Shown here: piece by piece, positions 6,953-7,130 of the stretch
Position numbering within the stretch: position 1 is the stretch's first letter
How the letters are laid out: each line of letters begins with the position of its first letter
Origin: Stercoripulliclostridium_A sp964480195
GTDB lineage: Bacteria > Bacillota > Clostridia > Christensenellales > DTU072
Assembly: GCA_964480195.1 (NCBI GenBank)
Contig: CAYZOJ010000069.1
Location: forward strand, 1 to 7,130
Direction: 5' to 3'
Length of the DNA: 7,130 nucleotides
The notes under the pieces: model-generated
What the model saw: the letters and a program-made list of their open reading frames with translations, nothing else
Told to the model about the DNA's origin: nothing
The model's database searches: none
Made by a program: the position numbers and the translations under genes

Positions 6953-7081
6953 CGTAAATCTCAAAAAATATGCGAGAATGATTGGTTATGGAATAAAGTT
7001 GTGAAAGTTCGTTAAATTCCGCTTCTAAAATAAAGGACGTTAGCGGATAGCATATTTTAATTTTTTGAGATTTACGTTGAC
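6948..7081. repeat. Perfect 22-bp inverted repeat with a 90-bp spacer
   Basis: The left arm, 6948-6969, begins GTCAACGTAAATCTC and ends in an A-run and T. The right arm, 7060-7081, is its exact reverse complement, ending GAGATTTACGTTGAC. After a short unmatched insertion the similarity resumes: AAAATATGC at 6965-6973 and GCATATTTT at 7050-7058. The 90-bp interior is A/T-rich with no credible gene. Each arm carries TTGAC pointing outwards; the left one is the -35 box of the rpmH promoter. It could be a duplicated, inverted promoter-upstream module, a MITE-like remnant, or a regulatory/origin structure. No target-site duplication is visible at its edges. Confidence 0.85.
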
Positions 7082-7130
7082 TACACGCTCTCGACGGGCT
7101 CTTCAGCACTCTAACGCGAAACTCAGAGCG

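Larger units (their letters stand above)
6857..7130. other. Non-coding region upstream of rpmH; possible rpmH-dnaA intergenic/origin side
   Basis: This stretch of 274 bases to the right edge has no supportable gene. It contains the rpmH leader with an alternating GC run (GCGCGCGCG at 6896-6904), the promoter, the inverted repeat, and a final 50-bp part of more mixed composition. In many Bacillota the region upstream of rpmH leads to dnaA and the replication origin, and the leftward direction of all genes here fits transcription away from an origin on the right. No TTATCCACA-like DnaA box is evident on either strand, so an origin is not claimed. Confidence 0.5.

Noticed and set aside
6913..7091. 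8-bp direct repeat CACGCTCT (6913-6920 and 7084-7091) as a target-site duplication of the inverted-repeat element
   Set aside because: The copies are at unequal distances from the arms (27 nt and 2 nt) and the match is short, so it is probably chance.
6885..7109. 74-codon open frame on the minus strand upstream of rpmH
   Set aside because: It covers the promoter and both arms of the inverted repeat, has no Shine-Dalgarno site, and its translation resembles no family.
6857..7130. DnaA boxes / replication origin
   Set aside because: Looked for TTATCCACA and near variants on both strands. Pieces such as TTATGG and TTATTCC do not match well enough, so no origin is called from this window.
7081..7130. 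tRNA or other structured RNA at the right edge
   Set aside because: No T-loop or anticodon-arm pattern could be found on either strand, and only one weak long-loop stem is possible.

Overview
The window looks like the chromosome of an anaerobic member of the Bacillota, most probably class Clostridia. This rests on three things: the origin-proximal gene order rpmH-rnpA-yidD-yidC-jag-mnmE-mnmG, the protein style (a five-helix YidC of clostridial type without a lipobox, and a Jag/KhpB with N-terminal, KH and R3H parts), and a short Fe-S ferredoxin-thioredoxin-reductase-like protein. Genus or order cannot be read from the sequence. Every gene lies on the minus strand, so the operon reads from right to left.

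Right edge (about 6857-7130): a non-coding, A/T-rich region upstream of rpmH. It holds a near-ideal housekeeping promoter (TTGACA, 17 bp, TATAAT) and a perfect 22-bp inverted repeat with arms about 90 bp apart. The -35 box of the rpmH promoter sits inside one arm. The other arm carries the matching TTGAC facing the opposite way, with no -10 after it. In relatives this region often separates rpmH from dnaA and contains the origin, but no convincing DnaA box is visible here.

Middle (1038-6856): rpmH (44 aa ribosomal protein bL34), rnpA (RNase P protein), yidD, yidC, jag/khpB, mnmE and mnmG. They are packed with 1-13 nt overlaps or gaps of 2-17 nt, including two TAATG stop/start junctions. They cover ribosome assembly, tRNA 5' processing, membrane protein insertion, RNA binding linked to cell envelope control, and wobble-uridine modification of tRNA by the MnmE-MnmG complex.

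Left part (1-1036): where many Bacillota have rsmG and parAB after mnmG, this operon continues into a 65-aa six-cysteine protein resembling the catalytic chain of ferredoxin:thioredoxin reductase. A metallo-beta-lactamase-fold hydrolase follows and runs off the left edge. Both have good Shine-Dalgarno sites and very short spacing, so they are probably co-transcribed with mnmG.

Most of the window is a conserved housekeeping operon. The points worth a second look are the inverted repeat/promoter arrangement, the short FTR-like protein with its shifted central cysteine pair, the altered RNR motif of RnpA, and the Lys-for-Arg change plus enlarged external loop in YidC. No convincing new defence system, mobile element with a transposase, or CRISPR array was found.
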